A DNA stretch of 32,782 bases, taken from contig JAHBMJ010000866.1 in the NCBI GenBank assembly GCA_018398765.1, positions 1,421-34,202 of the forward strand. Reading direction: 5' to 3'. The DNA is from Chromera velia. Its lineage: Eukaryota; Sar; Chromeraceae. Each line of letters opens with the position of its first letter. The stretch's first letter is position 1. Made by a program: the position numbers and the translations under genes. The notes beneath the pieces are model-generated. The model worked only from the letters and a program-made list of their open reading frames with translations. It was not told the DNA's origin and ran no database searches. Positions 1 through 13,300 of the stretch are shown one piece after another.

Positions 1-71
1 CCCCCCCTTCCCCCTCATTCATGATCTGTACGATTAATTCTTTGATTTTTTACCACCCTCAATTTGTCCAG

Positions 72-432
72 AGAGACCTCGCCAAGGAGAAGAAAGATCA
101 CGAACAATGCCAGGTAGCTCAGTCGGTTTTTCTTTTACACGTTGTTGGTTTGGGGGTTCTTTCTGTTTCTCTCTCTTCTATCGGCGCTTAAAGCAATCTG
201 CACCCAGAGAAAGGTAGATAAATCTTTTTTTTTTTTCAAAGACCGCAAATTCGACGATGCGTCCGTCTCTTTTCTCTTGTCGCCTCTGAGCCATCTTTTG
301 GCTTCAGTCTATGAAGTGGTTTCTTGCGGATTGAATTGCAGACACCCCTTTTCACGCTCATTATTTGTCCGTTGCATCCTTTCCTTACAGGAGGACCTCC
401 GAAATGCCAAGAAGCCCCAAGACTGTCCACCG
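72..432 (+). CDS. Repeat gene, first visible exons (unit 0, divergent)
   Basis: Exon 72-113 encodes RDLAKEKKDHEQCQ between a TCCAG acceptor and a gtagct donor. It resembles the tail of later A exons (RLAKKDEELWE). Exon 391-432 encodes EDLRNAKKPQDCPP, a B-type start (EDLRNAK compares with EAYNKVK) with a seven-residue Cys-Pro extension, and is followed by gtgaat. Both are 42 nt and phase 0. The gene must begin to the left, because the first exon has an acceptor and no ATG. No C or D exon could be placed between 433 and 924, a stretch dominated by CT and GT repeats. Confidence 0.6.
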
Positions 433-746
433 GTGAATTGCCCTAGCTGCAATTTTGTTTGGAATTTCTCACTTTCAAAGCCAAAAGGCTCGAGTCGGGG
501 GTGACGTTTTTGTGCTCTATCCCTCTCTTAAATGCCAGCAGACACTTGCCCTGACTTTTGGTTGTTTTTTTCTCGTTCCACTCCGGAAATGTCCTTTCTT
601 TCTGTTTCTTCTATCCTTTTCTGCAGGTATTCCTTTTTTCAGAAAGGCTGAGCTCCTATATGATACGCTCTCCTTTCCCCCTCGTCCCTCGCGTTGTGCA
701 CCTGCCCTGTGCCAGTCTGTCTACCTGTCTGTCTATGCTCTCTCCA

Positions 747-795
<49 letters not shown>

Positions 796-821
796 GTCTC
801 TCTTTCTCTCTCTCTTTGTCT

Positions 822-885
<64 letters not shown>

Positions 886-2010
886 CTTCTGCGCTTACTT
901 GGGAGAGCCTGCATGTGTGTGCAGGAGACGGCTGATGCTGACTACGAAGACCCCCGCGACTCCTCAAAGACTCTGGCAGAGAAGGACGAAACGACATGGA
1001 AGGTCGGCTGATCCAACAAGAGATTACTTGGTCCTTCGCTGCTTCATCTGCTATACCCGAATTGTGTCTGCAGTCCAAAACGAAATGAGCAAATTGCAGC
1101 ATCAACACGGTCTTTGATTAACAGTTCTCAGACCATGCACTCAGAGACTTCACCCAAACTCTTCCTTCTTCTGGCTTCATTTTTGTGCATGCCTCTCTTT
1201 ATTCTCCTCTCTCCACTTCCTTGCAGGATGCATTCATGAAAACAAAGGTCGGTCGGCTTTCTTTTTCCCTCGCTCTAGGAGGAAAGACGCAAACGAGAAG
1301 TTTCGGAAGCTTGAGGGAACAAATGAACAAGTTTACGATTTTTCGAGTAACGATAAATGCCGCCTTTCCCACCTTTGTCCTTGTTTTCGCTTTTTTGCTC
1401 TTCTGTGCTGGTCATTGTTCTGTGACTTTCGGCTTTGAACTGGTTCAGAGGTTACAGACAGCAGATGAAGCAGTTAAAAAAAGAACCTCTGTTCCAAAGA
1501 TTTCTTTTCCCCTCGGGTGTCTGCTCTCCTCCCTGTTCTGCAGAATGCACTGAAGGAAGCTGTTGAGGTTCGTTTGTCTTCTCTCTCGTCGGGTAGACAC
1601 GGGAGAGAAATTGAGGCACAGAGAAAGACAATACAGCTGAGAGAGAGAGAGAAGCAGAACTCGCTCCTGCACATCTTCTAGGGTGTCGCAGAACATCATT
1701 TTCCTTTCTTCCACGACTCCATGTTCTCTCTATCTTCCTTTCCACGTTTGAAGTTTTACGTGCAATCTCAATCAGTCTTGATCTTTCTTAAAATTCCTTG
1801 TCCCTTGTCCCAAAACTCTTTTACTTTCTGGTACTGAACCCAATGCTCTCTCTGCACACTGCAGGGCTCAAACGTCGACGCAGACTACGCACATCCCAAA
1901 GACGGCTCGTCTCTCGCGACCAAGGGCGAACCCTATAAGGTAAGCGCTTTCCGACTTCACAAACATGCAGTGCCTCTCATGAAAATGATGCGGGTTCCCT
2001 CGCTGCGCCG

Positions 2011-2071
<61 letters not shown>

Positions 2072-2162
2072 TTTATGTATGCATGTATGTGTATGTGTAT
2101 GTGTGTGTTTGTGTGTGTGTGTGTGTGTGTGTAGTTTATGTATGCATGTATGTGTTTGTGTG

Positions 2163-2212
<50 letters not shown>

Positions 2213-2213
2213 G

Positions 2214-2274
<61 letters not shown>

Positions 2275-4090
2275 TCTGTCAGTATGTGTCCTTCCTGTCT
2301 CTGAGTTTTGTTTTTCTCTTGAACGCAGAAAGAAAATGTCATGCGCTGAAGACCCGTCCCAGAAAGCGTTATCTCTCTTCCAAATTACGTAAAGAACACA
2401 ATAAAGATTCCTTTCGCTGATTATGGCTGTCTGCAGGACGCGTACGGGAGAGTCAAGGTGAGGCTCTAGTGCGAGCGCGTCTTTCTTTAACCTTATCCGC
2501 CTCCTCTGTCTCTGTCAGATCGACTTTCTGGTGTCTGTTGTGCTTGATCACCTTCTCAGTGAGGTTCTGTCCAAGACTCAATAAAGCAAAGTAGAAAATC
2601 GTTCTCTTTTTTCTTTTCTCTTTTGGTGCGCGTGCTTTCCTCTTTCGTCCCTGCAGAAAGCACTCGAAGCGCTTGCTGCGGTCAGTCGGAGAGGACGGCT
2701 TTCAATGAGTGTGGACAGAGCTAGAGAGGTGCATGGAGGATTCCAGTCATCTTTCCTTCTTTCTTTCTGGCATTGAATTTCTTCTTCTCCCTCCAATCTG
2801 GAATTCCTCCTGATCAAGATCCAATCTGCAGTTTCAACTCTCCACTTGAATGAATCTCCAGAGAACTCTGCCTTTTCTCTTTGGCCTTTGACCCTTCACG
2901 ACATCGAACAGAAGTCTGCTCTTCGCGATATTGCCCGAGAGTGCCCCCTTCCCCCCCGCCCCCCCCTCTCTCCCTCTCTGTGCGTGCGTGCTTGCGCGCG
3001 CGCATGCGCATGTCTGCCCGTGTGCATGTGTGTATTTGCCTGTGTCCCTCTCTTCGTCTAATCACCTGCAGGTACCTTGCAAGGTTAGTTGGCTGGTATC
3101 TCTTGGTTTGTCTTTCTTCCTGCTTCCTTATTTTGCCGCCGTGTGCCAAGAACAGAAGAAGAAGGATGCGATGGGTCCGCCGTGAAAGTAAAGACTTGGC
3201 ATTTAAATGATCTCACCTGTCAAGATCCTGCGTCCATTTCAATTTTCTTTGCAGGAAAGGGTCGACGCCGACGTTTTCGATCCGAGATTCCCAAATGACC
3301 AGGGCAAGAGACTCGCAAAGAAAGACGAAGAACTGTGGGAGGTCCGTCAGACAGACAGATGCATGATAAAAAGATTCTCAGAAAAAGTCGGAGCTGGAAA
3401 GGATGCTATGGCCCGCTGGTAGAGAGGAGCCTCGTTTTGATCAATCCATGTGAACTTGCATTTTTCTGTGTGTCTGTGTGTCTGTGTGTCTGTGTGTCTG
3501 TGTGTCTGTGTGTCTGTGTGTCTGTGTCTGTGTCTGTCTGTGTGTGTGTGGTGCCCCCCCATGTCCCTGACCTGTACTCAATCAAAAAACAAACGAAAGG
3601 AAAAAATGGAATTTCTAGTCAATTATCAGTCTCAAAATCTGGTGGAATACTTCTGGCCTGATCCGTCTCTTCGTGTCTTTCTGTGAATGTGTATGGGTGA
3701 TTGCAGGAGGCATTCAAACGAATGAAGGTAGGACGAGGGGTGACTGTCTGACTCGATTCGCAGAGTGGAAGAGAGACCTTCTGTTGAATGGGAGAGAGAG
3801 ACAGTCGACAAAATTGCCAAGAAGTAATTTGAAAGCAACCTTTCTGCGGATACTCATTTGCTTTGGGCAACAGCAACATGTGTCTTTTCTCTGGTCTTGC
3901 GTCTTTATTTTCTCTCTGTTTCTTTTTGTCTCGGAAGGAGACTTGCTAAGGGAAAGGGGAAGAGAAAGAGGATGGATAGTGGAATTGATGGAGGGAACAT
4001 GAAAACAAAAGACGGAAAGCAAAGATCGCCGCAAAGAGGTCTTCTTGCTTAGATCTAGCTGTTGATGGGTTTCGCTTCTCTCTCTGTCTG

Positions 4091-4143
<53 letters not shown>

Positions 4144-4763
4144 TGTGTATGTGTGTGTGTGTGTGTGTACGTGCTCGCGTGCGTGTTTGTTGGATATTCA
4201 TTTGCCTCTCTTTTCTGCCTGTGCGTGCAGTCGGAGTTCGATCTTCTTGCCAATGTGAGTGACTCGATCATTCGAGCTCTCTCTTTTCACATTGCTGGTC
4301 TGAAGTGCATGTTTCTGCTCATTTCTGTGCCGTGGGAAGGACATTGAGGCAGATGATGAAGAGGGAGATGAAGAGGTTTGCAATCATTCAAAGGAGTCGC
4401 TTCGTTTCTCATAGAGGAGGCAGATGAGCACGTCTCTCTCTGTGTACCGGCTTAGACCGACTGGTCCGTTTCTCCTTCGCTCTCTGCATGAGTATCCCTT
4501 TTTACGTAATCTAGTGTCCAGTGAGACTTCGTCTTAACATCTTCCCGTCTATAGGTCCCTCCATTTTCATCTTCCTTCCGTCAATTGCGTCTTGTGCGTC
4601 TCACTCTCTTTTCCTCCCTGCAGGCTGGCTGCTCGGTCAGTAAGTCAGCTCAGTCAATTCAGGAACGAACAAAGACATAATTGACAGGATGAACGCATGG
4701 GGAGGGAGCATTTATTGTATTAATAGAAAGAAAGAAAGAAAGAAAGAAAGAACGAAAGAACGA

Positions 4764-4795
<32 letters not shown>

Positions 4796-4799
4796 AAAA

Positions 4800-4835
<36 letters not shown>

Positions 4836-5301
4836 AAAAAAGAAGGAAAGAAAGAAAGACAGACAGACAGACAGACAGACCGACAGACCGACCGACCGAC
4901 CGACCGACCCACCGACCGACCGAACGAACGAACGAAAGAAAGAAAGAAAGACCGACCGACCGACCGACCGAACGAACGAAAGAAAGAAAGAAAGAATCAA
5001 AGAAGCAAAGAAAGAAAGAAAGAAAGAAAGAAAGAAGCAAAGAAAGAAAGAAAGAAAGAAAGAAAGGAAGGAAGGAAGGAAGGAAGGAAGAAAGGAAGGA
5101 AGGAAGGAAGGAAGGAAGGAAGGGAAGGAAGGGAAGGAAGGGAAGGAAGGGAAGGAAGGGAAGGAAGGGAAGGAAGGGAAGGAAGGGAAGGAAGGGAAGG
5201 AGGGAACGAACGAACGAACGAAGGAAGGGAGGAAGGAAGGAAGGAAGGAAGGGAAAGAAGGAAGGAAACAAAGAAAACAACTAAGAAACAAAGAAAAAAA
5301 T

Positions 5302-5333
<32 letters not shown>

Positions 5334-7399
5334 GTAGAAGGAAGGGCCGGGAGGTTTGCACGTGATAGAAGAAGATCCTTAGTATTCAAGAACAGCAAAA
5401 CCTAGGTAATAGATGCATCATGCTGAAACGTCTCACGACAAAAGCGCGACATTTGGATGGATGCATACAAAACACATACGTGATCAACTCCGCATTTACG
5501 TAAATGCATTTGTACAATTCAAGTACCCTGACATCCGAATGCCCTCGAATGAATACAGGACAAGGTGGACCAAAACCACGAGGACAAGCAAAATCCTGGA
5601 ACGAACATCGCAAACCAGGGCGAACCTTGGCAGGTGAGAATGATCAAATGCAGATGTCTTTCTTTGTTATTTCTGTCTTTGGAAGATCCAGAATGACCGG
5701 AAAGAAGGGCAGCTCCACACTGACATAAAAGAGAAAACATATGGCAAGCCTTGAATTTCACATGCAAATCCGATACACTCTCGAAGGAATGATTGGATCT
5801 GCAGTACATGCATGCATGACCCTTCGTGTGGCATGCCTACACACGGAGGACATTTCGCACGCTGGCCGGGGGGAGTATGACGGTTGTCATAAAATCGGTA
5901 TGCAAAAAATGAGCAGAGGAACAGATTTCATTAAATGTCCTATTACACCGCCGATCTGCCTCTCAATACATACGTGAACGCTGCAGGCCGGATTCAACCG
6001 TCTGAAGGTGTGTGTTTTCATCTTCCCACGTGGAAAGGGATAGTTGCGGTGTGGTCTTTGCTCTGTACAGGAAACAAGTCACAGTGAAAAGACAACACTG
6101 AGCGGGACAAAATTCATGCCGCAGCAGCAATGTCTGTTGAAGCTGGCGGTTGGCTCCTCGAAGACTAGAATGAAGGAGAGGGGAAAAGGGAACAGAAAGG
6201 TCTTGCAATGATGGGAAGAAAAACATTGCCTTCTTTTTTTTTTCCGTCCGTTTTCTGGTGTCGTGTCCGGATCCTTCCGTACACTTTCTTGTCTGTCCTA
6301 GTATCACGACTCCTGATGGTGATCGCAGTGGAAAGTACTCAAAGGGTTCCTTCTTGCATAGTGTAGAGAGTGAGTTAAGCTCTACCCGCCTGACTTCTTT
6401 CTAGGGTCATAGAAGCTGCTAGATGCTGCACAAATTCAGCACCGTTTTCGTAAACCTTTTGTCCCTGAATCTGTTTTTCTGTCTGCTGACGCACGCAGGA
6501 GGCTTATGACAAACTGGTTGAGGTCCGTTGTTTTGTGTGTGTGCATGCGTATTGGTCTGCAGTACTCCTGTTGCATTTCTTGGTGGTGTAAGTTCCTATC
6601 TTTTGCTCCGTAGAGTAGCTGTACTTGCTCCTCTTTTAGTTCCTTCTCGTCTTTCTCTCTTCTCTCTTGGTACCCTGTCTTTGCGCGCCTTTGATAACGT
6701 GCATTTGATTTTCTGCCTCCCTCTTTTCTCCTCTTTTCTGCGTGTGCTGATTGATACTGCTGACCCTGCACCATTCATGCTTGCAGGCCTCGAAAGTCGA
6801 CGCGAAATTTGCGCACCCAAACGACGACTCCAACATTCTCGCGAATAAGGGCGATACCTACAAGGTAGATTTGCAAAGCTGGGGCAGCTTTGTGCACCTC
6901 TCACTCTTTGTGTCCGTCTCCCTGTTTCTCAGTTCTTCTCCCGGGTGTCTTCCATTCTCTGTCTTGCTGTTGATCCTGGTGCTAATTGTAATTTCTATTC
7001 GGATACGTTGTTCCTCTCTTCTTTCTCTGTTGCATCACAACCCCAACGGCATCCATGGACGCCTCCACGCGAATTCTATTCTTTGTCGTTCTAGCAGCTC
7101 TAGCTGCCCGATTGTTGCCATGAAAACTCAAAGAATGAATGGTTCACTTTCAAAACCTGAAACAAACCCTCCCAAAATGATTTTGGCAGCAGTGCATGTC
7201 CGAAACGCCTGAACGCTGGTGAAACCATGATGAAATGGCCGTGCTCATGTCTGTCTGCAGGAGGCCTACAACAAAGTCAAGGTGAGATGCCGGCCCGGTT
7301 TTAAAGGTCTCCCCTGCCCTGCCGTTCATTCTCTCCCTCTCCGTTTGTTTGGTTTTGCTATCCAACCTTTTCCTTCAGAGACGCGTGGGGTAAAAAACA

Positions 7400-7438
<39 letters not shown>

Positions 7439-10352
7439 AGAGAGAGAAGATGAAAGGGTACGGGTGACTCTGTGTGCACTATCGAAAATGAGCGTGTGTG
7501 AGTGCGTTGCTTGCTTGGTGTGTGGTCTCTTCTCATTGCCATGGAGCTCTGCTTTCTGATGTTCTTTTTCAATGCCTTGCTTTTTTGGCCGCTTCTGTGT
7601 TTCTTTCCCCTCCTTCTGTCTGTACATGCAAATTAAGGGGTGAACTTTTCTCACTTCTGCGTGTCCCTCTTCCTTTCCACTTTCCATTGTTCTCGCAATA
7701 CTTCGTTTTCTCTGCTTTCAGGATGCTCTTGTCGCTCTGGCGAAGGTAAGCCTCCCTTGAGTTCTTTTGGAAAAGCCTCGACGAGAGGCAGTGAACTTCG
7801 GTGCTTGGGCTTACTTGTTCCGGTTGATTTTTGCCATTCTCTCTGCATGATCAGCTTTTTTCTCCTCTCTTGGTTGTGCGCTCAAAGGCCCTTTCTGAGT
7901 CGCCTGTAGTGCCTGCAATACGTTTTCCTCTCCCTGCATGGCCTGTTGTGCCCATTCAACCCGTCCTCTCCTGCCGCTGCCTGCCTGCAGGACTCCAAAG
8001 TCGACGCGGACTTCTCACACCCCACAGACAACACGCCTCTCGCAAAGAAGGGCGATCCTTATAAGGTCAGGACGTCCAGTGCTTGATGGATAGACAGACA
8101 TGCTAAGCAAGAGGAGAGGGGTAACGAGAAAGACACACTCTAATGCTTCTCTTTCTTAAGCTTTGGTATCCTTCTTTCCTCTGTCTCTCTCTCCGTCCCC
8201 TCTGTGTGTCAGCCGCCTTTGTTCGTGTCTCACAAGGGTGTTTGGTTCTCGGAATAACTGCCAGTATACAAGCCTTTTTCGGACATCCTTCTAGAGCTAA
8301 GCGAAACACAATGTTTTGGCCGTATTTCCTTTTTTTTTCTTGACTGCTGATGATGGTGCGCTACATTTGTGCCTGCAGGACGCATACAACAAAGTCAAGG
8401 TAAGCATGCATCGCGTTTGTTAAGCTTTTTCCTTTGACTATCCTCTCCCTTCCTGCCCCCCCATCTCTCTCCTCTCTCTCCTCTTTCTCCTCTCTCTTTC
8501 TCTGAGTGAGTGAGTGAGTGAGTGAGTGAGTGAGTATTTCGCTCGTTCCTTTTGTGCAATTCCTGCTAAGTCTCCTTCAAATCCTCCTTTTTTGCTCCTT
8601 GCTCGGTCTCCTTTTTTTTCTGCCGGACTGTATTTCACTCTCTGTCTCTTGCCCCTTTTCTGCTGCTCTCAGGATGCTCTTGTGGCGATGGGAAAAGTGA
8701 GTCCGCCTTTTGTTTTTTTTTATTTGTCTGGTTGGACGAAAAGGGGGGGTTGAGCTGTAACCGGTTTGGAAGGGTGAATGAATGACTGTGTCCACTCTGC
8801 ACGCCTTTTGTGTGTACGTGTGCATGGTTTGGCCTATCTGACCCTGGTCGTTGGGCGCCTATCGTCGGAATCTTTTTAGCTCAGCAATTTTTGAAGCAAA
8901 TTCTACTTGTCGTTGTGTTTGTGTTTGTCGATTTTCCATTTTGAACAAGGAAAGAAGAGTAAGAAGACATGAGGAAGCTAACTCTTTTCCTTTCAATGGG
9001 AGAGTGGCTATCAGTCTGGAACAAAACGCCGCATTTTTCCTTGATCGATCGCGGAGTGACTCCAGACACTTTTCTGCATCTATTTGTGCGTAACTCTTCG
9101 CCTTCATCTTGCTGCTTGCAGGTTCAATGTGAAGTAAGTAGAACACACGAACAGACCAAAGGGGCCTCTTCTCCTTCTCGGGTCCCTACTTTCTTTTCCG
9201 CAGTCTGGGGGCGGGGAGGGGGGGAGGGTTGCTTGATGTCGACGATTTGTTTGCTTTGTCCTGAACTGAATATCTGCTCGACAGAATCAAGACCAAAGCA
9301 GTGTTTGATTTTTGCTTCTGTACCCTTCTTCAGCCAACTCCCGCTCGCTCTCTCACCCGTTTGACACTTGTAAATGATCACATTCCTCTCTGCATGTGTG
9401 CACATGCAATCATGTCTGACTGCGTCCTGGCAGGACAAAGTGATGGAACACTTCGACGACCCACAGGACCCTTCAGATCACTCAAAGAGACTCGCGTCGA
9501 TCAATGAACCTTACAAGGTGCGTCGAGTCATGATCGAGTGCATTGTACGTCAGCCAGCGACGGACTTTTAATGCTATGGTTTGGTGTTTTTCCGGCCACC
9601 AACAATCTTTCAAACAAATGGCTCTCTCTGTACCTCCCTATCTCTCTCTCTATCAATATATTTGTGTATATACATCTATACACACATCTATGTGCATATT
9701 CACACATATATGTATGTATGTGTGTATATAGAATTGAGCTCGGGTGCCTCCGTCCATCTGTCCATGCATCCGTTCTGACATTTCTCGTGATGCCAATCGG
9801 CCCCCCTTCCAGTCTTCCGTTGATCTCTGATCCTCGCATGTTTGTATTGTATCGTGACACTGTTTGTGTCCGGTGAAAGTCTGTTCGCATGTGAATGACA
9901 GGCAGTCCCTGGGCCCTGTTTCCTTCCTTTTATTCGCAGCCGGCAAAGTATCTGGGAAGACTCAATCATTCACAATACCTGCATGTTGTCCGCCGATCGA
10001 CACTGTTGATTCATCTGTCGACTGTCTAGATCCATGCAACCATTGGTATCAATCCATTTGTCTATCCCTGCACTTGCCCCTTTGCAGGACGCATACAAAA
10101 GAATGAAGGTGAGCCCTTATGACCAGTGCACCCACTTGTCTGGCAATTGCAACTCATGTATAAGAAGGGAAAAAACCTGCATGCATCTCCTACAGGGTGC
10201 ATGCATCTCACCTGCTGAAGCTGACCGCAGAGATTGTCTAATGGAACAGACGTTTCTGGACATATCGTGAGACGTAGCGAGCTGTCCTGTATGTGGTGAT
10301 TCTGCTGTGTGAACGACATCATTTCCCTTCCATGTTCACCCGTGTCGTTCTT

Positions 10353-10389
<37 letters not shown>

Positions 10390-13300
10390 CCCTCTCTCTT
10401 TCTCTCCCTCTCTCTCTCTGTCTGTCTGTCTGTCTGTCTGTCTGTATGTGCAGGAGGCCATCATCAAACTCAATGTCAGTTGAGGCCCCGGCCCCGGCCC
10501 CTGCCTCCCTGCCTGCCTGCCTGCCTGCCTGCCCTCTCTCACTTTCATTCAAGAGGTTCCCCTTGATATCTTCAGTAGAATATCGCAGTCTGATTGCATG
10601 ACGAAGTGCTCTCTCCTTTTCTGCTGAATGAATCATGGAAAAAATCTCAGGGCAACTTTCCTGCTACAGTGTTGACGACTCCTTTCTTTTTCACTGCATT
10701 GTCTTGGTATTAATACACGATCCAGAGTCTTGGATTCAAGGGCTTCATTTACAAAGTCGACTTTTCCTTCTTCTCGAATTTTGCCTCTTGTCCTCTCTCA
10801 TCTCCGAGCTGTTTTTCCCCCTTTCTTTGGTCTCATTGCGTGCAGAAAGACGTCTGGGTCAGTTGAAGCTGTCCGGCTTGGTGCTGGCTAAAATCAGACA
10901 TGCATAATTGCCTCGTTGTTTTCAGTCCTTCTGTCATTGTTTCACACACTCGTATGGGTATTTGTTCGACAGTCGTCAGGTCAATTAGGGTATTTTTTGC
11001 CTGATGTCCAAGGGCTTGCTCTCTGTTGGATCCGTTGCACGCTGGTGTGACACGTAGAGTCGAGTTGACTTGATCGTCGTGCATATGGAAACGGGGATGA
11101 TGAGTTGCTAGAGTTGCCGTTCCTCCTTTGTTCTTTTCTCTTTCGGCCATGCTGTTTGTTGTTCTGTTTTGTAGCTTCCTCAAATATTGTTGTAGGTGTT
11201 TGTTGTAATTTGTGGCTTTCTTTTTTTCCTTCATTTTGTCGTCTTTCTACCAGGAGGCTCGTTGTTTTTCTCTCTCTCTTCCCATACATCGAGAGGCTTT
11301 TTTCGAGACTCTCTTCCCGCCATCCGCTCGATCCCTTTTCATGCTGCAGTCAACAGGCGATGGACAGAGCAAATGCTACCTCGATGCAAAAGGAAAGAAT
11401 CTGAAGTGGAAGGTAAGCGGGGAGAAGACATTCCGCCGTTCTCCTCCATCCTTCATTGTTAGCTTGCTTGCTCGGTTTTGTTTTTCTTTTCTCCCACGTA
11501 TCGATTTTTTCTTCTCCGGACATTCTAGCACACAGACAAGACTGTAGATAGACAGCGGAAGTGAAACATTTTTTTCTTTCTTCTTTTCCTCTTTTCAGCG
11601 GAAGTGGACCAAAAGACAGCTAGGCAGACAGACAGACACACAGACAATTGAACAGACGGACAGACAGATAGATAGATAGATAGATAGGTAGATAGATAGA
11701 TAGATAGATGGATATACAGATAGGCATTTTCACGCAGACCAGAAAGCGTACACAGACTAATCCAGTGCCGAAACAGTCATCGCGACCCAAACGTGGCATG
11801 AATTCCGCTTTTTCCAGGTTCTATAGTATCGTTGGGATAAAACCTCCCATGCATTTGTGATATGTGTCCTTTTTTGCATTGATTCCGAATCGTCTTACAG
11901 GACATCGCATCAAATCTGGAGGTGAGTGAGAAGCTCCCCTCAGCATGTACTTGTCCTTGCCTTTGTTTTCTTGTGCATGGCAAGAGCTCACACCCTGAGG
12001 GGTTTTGTGTGTTTTTTGTCTATTTTCAAATGCTCGAGTTTCCTCTCCTGTTCGTCTGTCTGGCCTTTGATTACGTGACAGCCCGGCTGTCTAGGTGAAC
12101 ATCGCTGCATACATACAACCTGCAATATGATCTTGAGAAAATACTGACAAAAAACAACTTTGATCTGGAATTCTAAGCAAATGAAAGGCAGCATTGTTGG
12201 CACTTCCACTCGCGGCCCTCCATCACTTTATACGCTGTATCACTCGCCCTTCTCATTGACTTTGAGTGTCTTTCCCAATTGAAGTGACTTTTCTGTCCTT
12301 TTGCTTTCTCGTGTTCCCCCTTTTTCTGTGCAGAAAACGAACTTTGTCAGTAAGTCTTTTACCACCGTACAACCGTTGACTGTGTGCTAGTCTGTAATGT
12401 AAATGTTACCGGTTTGCAAAGAGACTAAAGAAGATCTCCAAGGCATTTTCTCCACCGTGAATCACTCAAGCATTCAGCAAGCGAGCTGCCACAAGGAATC
12501 GAGTCCAGAGAGGGCAGGTTCAGAGAACGAGATCCAGGAAAAAAGAAGTGAAGCGGGAGTGGCTGGTCGGATGGAGATCCAGAGTGGAAGAAACGTGGCA
12601 GGCAGTCAGGCAGGCAGGAGCGCAGGACCACGAGCACAACGAAGCAAAAGAATGACACACAAGAAAAGAAAAAGACGACCAACCAAGAACCGGTAGAGAA
12701 AGCAACGAAGGACTGAAGAAGGAAACCATTTTTAATTCACTGATGTCTACTGTTTTCAAACTTGTTTGCCTCCCCATGTCACGCACTGAATTGCAGTTGA
12801 CGCAGCAACAGCACCAGGAGATAGACACTGAACTCGCTGCACTGGCGGACTTGAACCCTTACAAACCGGTACCGCTAAAGGTGTGTACATCTGTCTGTGA
12901 GTGTTCATCTCGGAACGTCTCTTTCCTTCCGCATCGGATACACTCTTCCATTTCAGTCTGCTCGGCGCTTTCTTGTATTGCCATTCACGTCCAGAATGTG
13001 AAAGGAGGCGGAGGACAGAGAAATGTTGTAAGCCGAAAAGCGCCAGCAGACCAGAGTATGCAGCCCTGCATTTGCCTGCCTCCTCTGTCCAGTCGTGAGA
13101 AGAAACGGCGAGACAGACAGGGGAAAAAAGAATGAATCGTTGTGTTTGCAGCTCGATCGTAAAGACTTGCCTTTCGCCATCTCTCTCTGTCCGCCTCTCT
13201 TTCTTGCAATCATTTATTGTCTCTCGATTGCTTTTGTCCTTCTTTCATTTGTACCTTATTTCTGTTCTATGTCTAATTGCAGACTGCGATGGTTGGTATG

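Noticed and set aside
112-128. tRNA A-box-like sequence (GGTAGCTCAGTCGGT)
   Set aside because: It overlaps a splice donor and no T-arm or B box with the right spacing or cloverleaf pairing follows.
4345-4377. Acidic micro-exon reading ADDEEGDEE
   Set aside because: There is no pyrimidine tract before it and the donor gtttgc is weak; a clear D exon follows at 4624.
4659-5303. Open frames of about 200 codons on both strands (Ser/Phe/Leu or Lys/Glu/Arg)
   Set aside because: They are direct products of tetranucleotide repeats, which stay open in several frames and have no other protein features.
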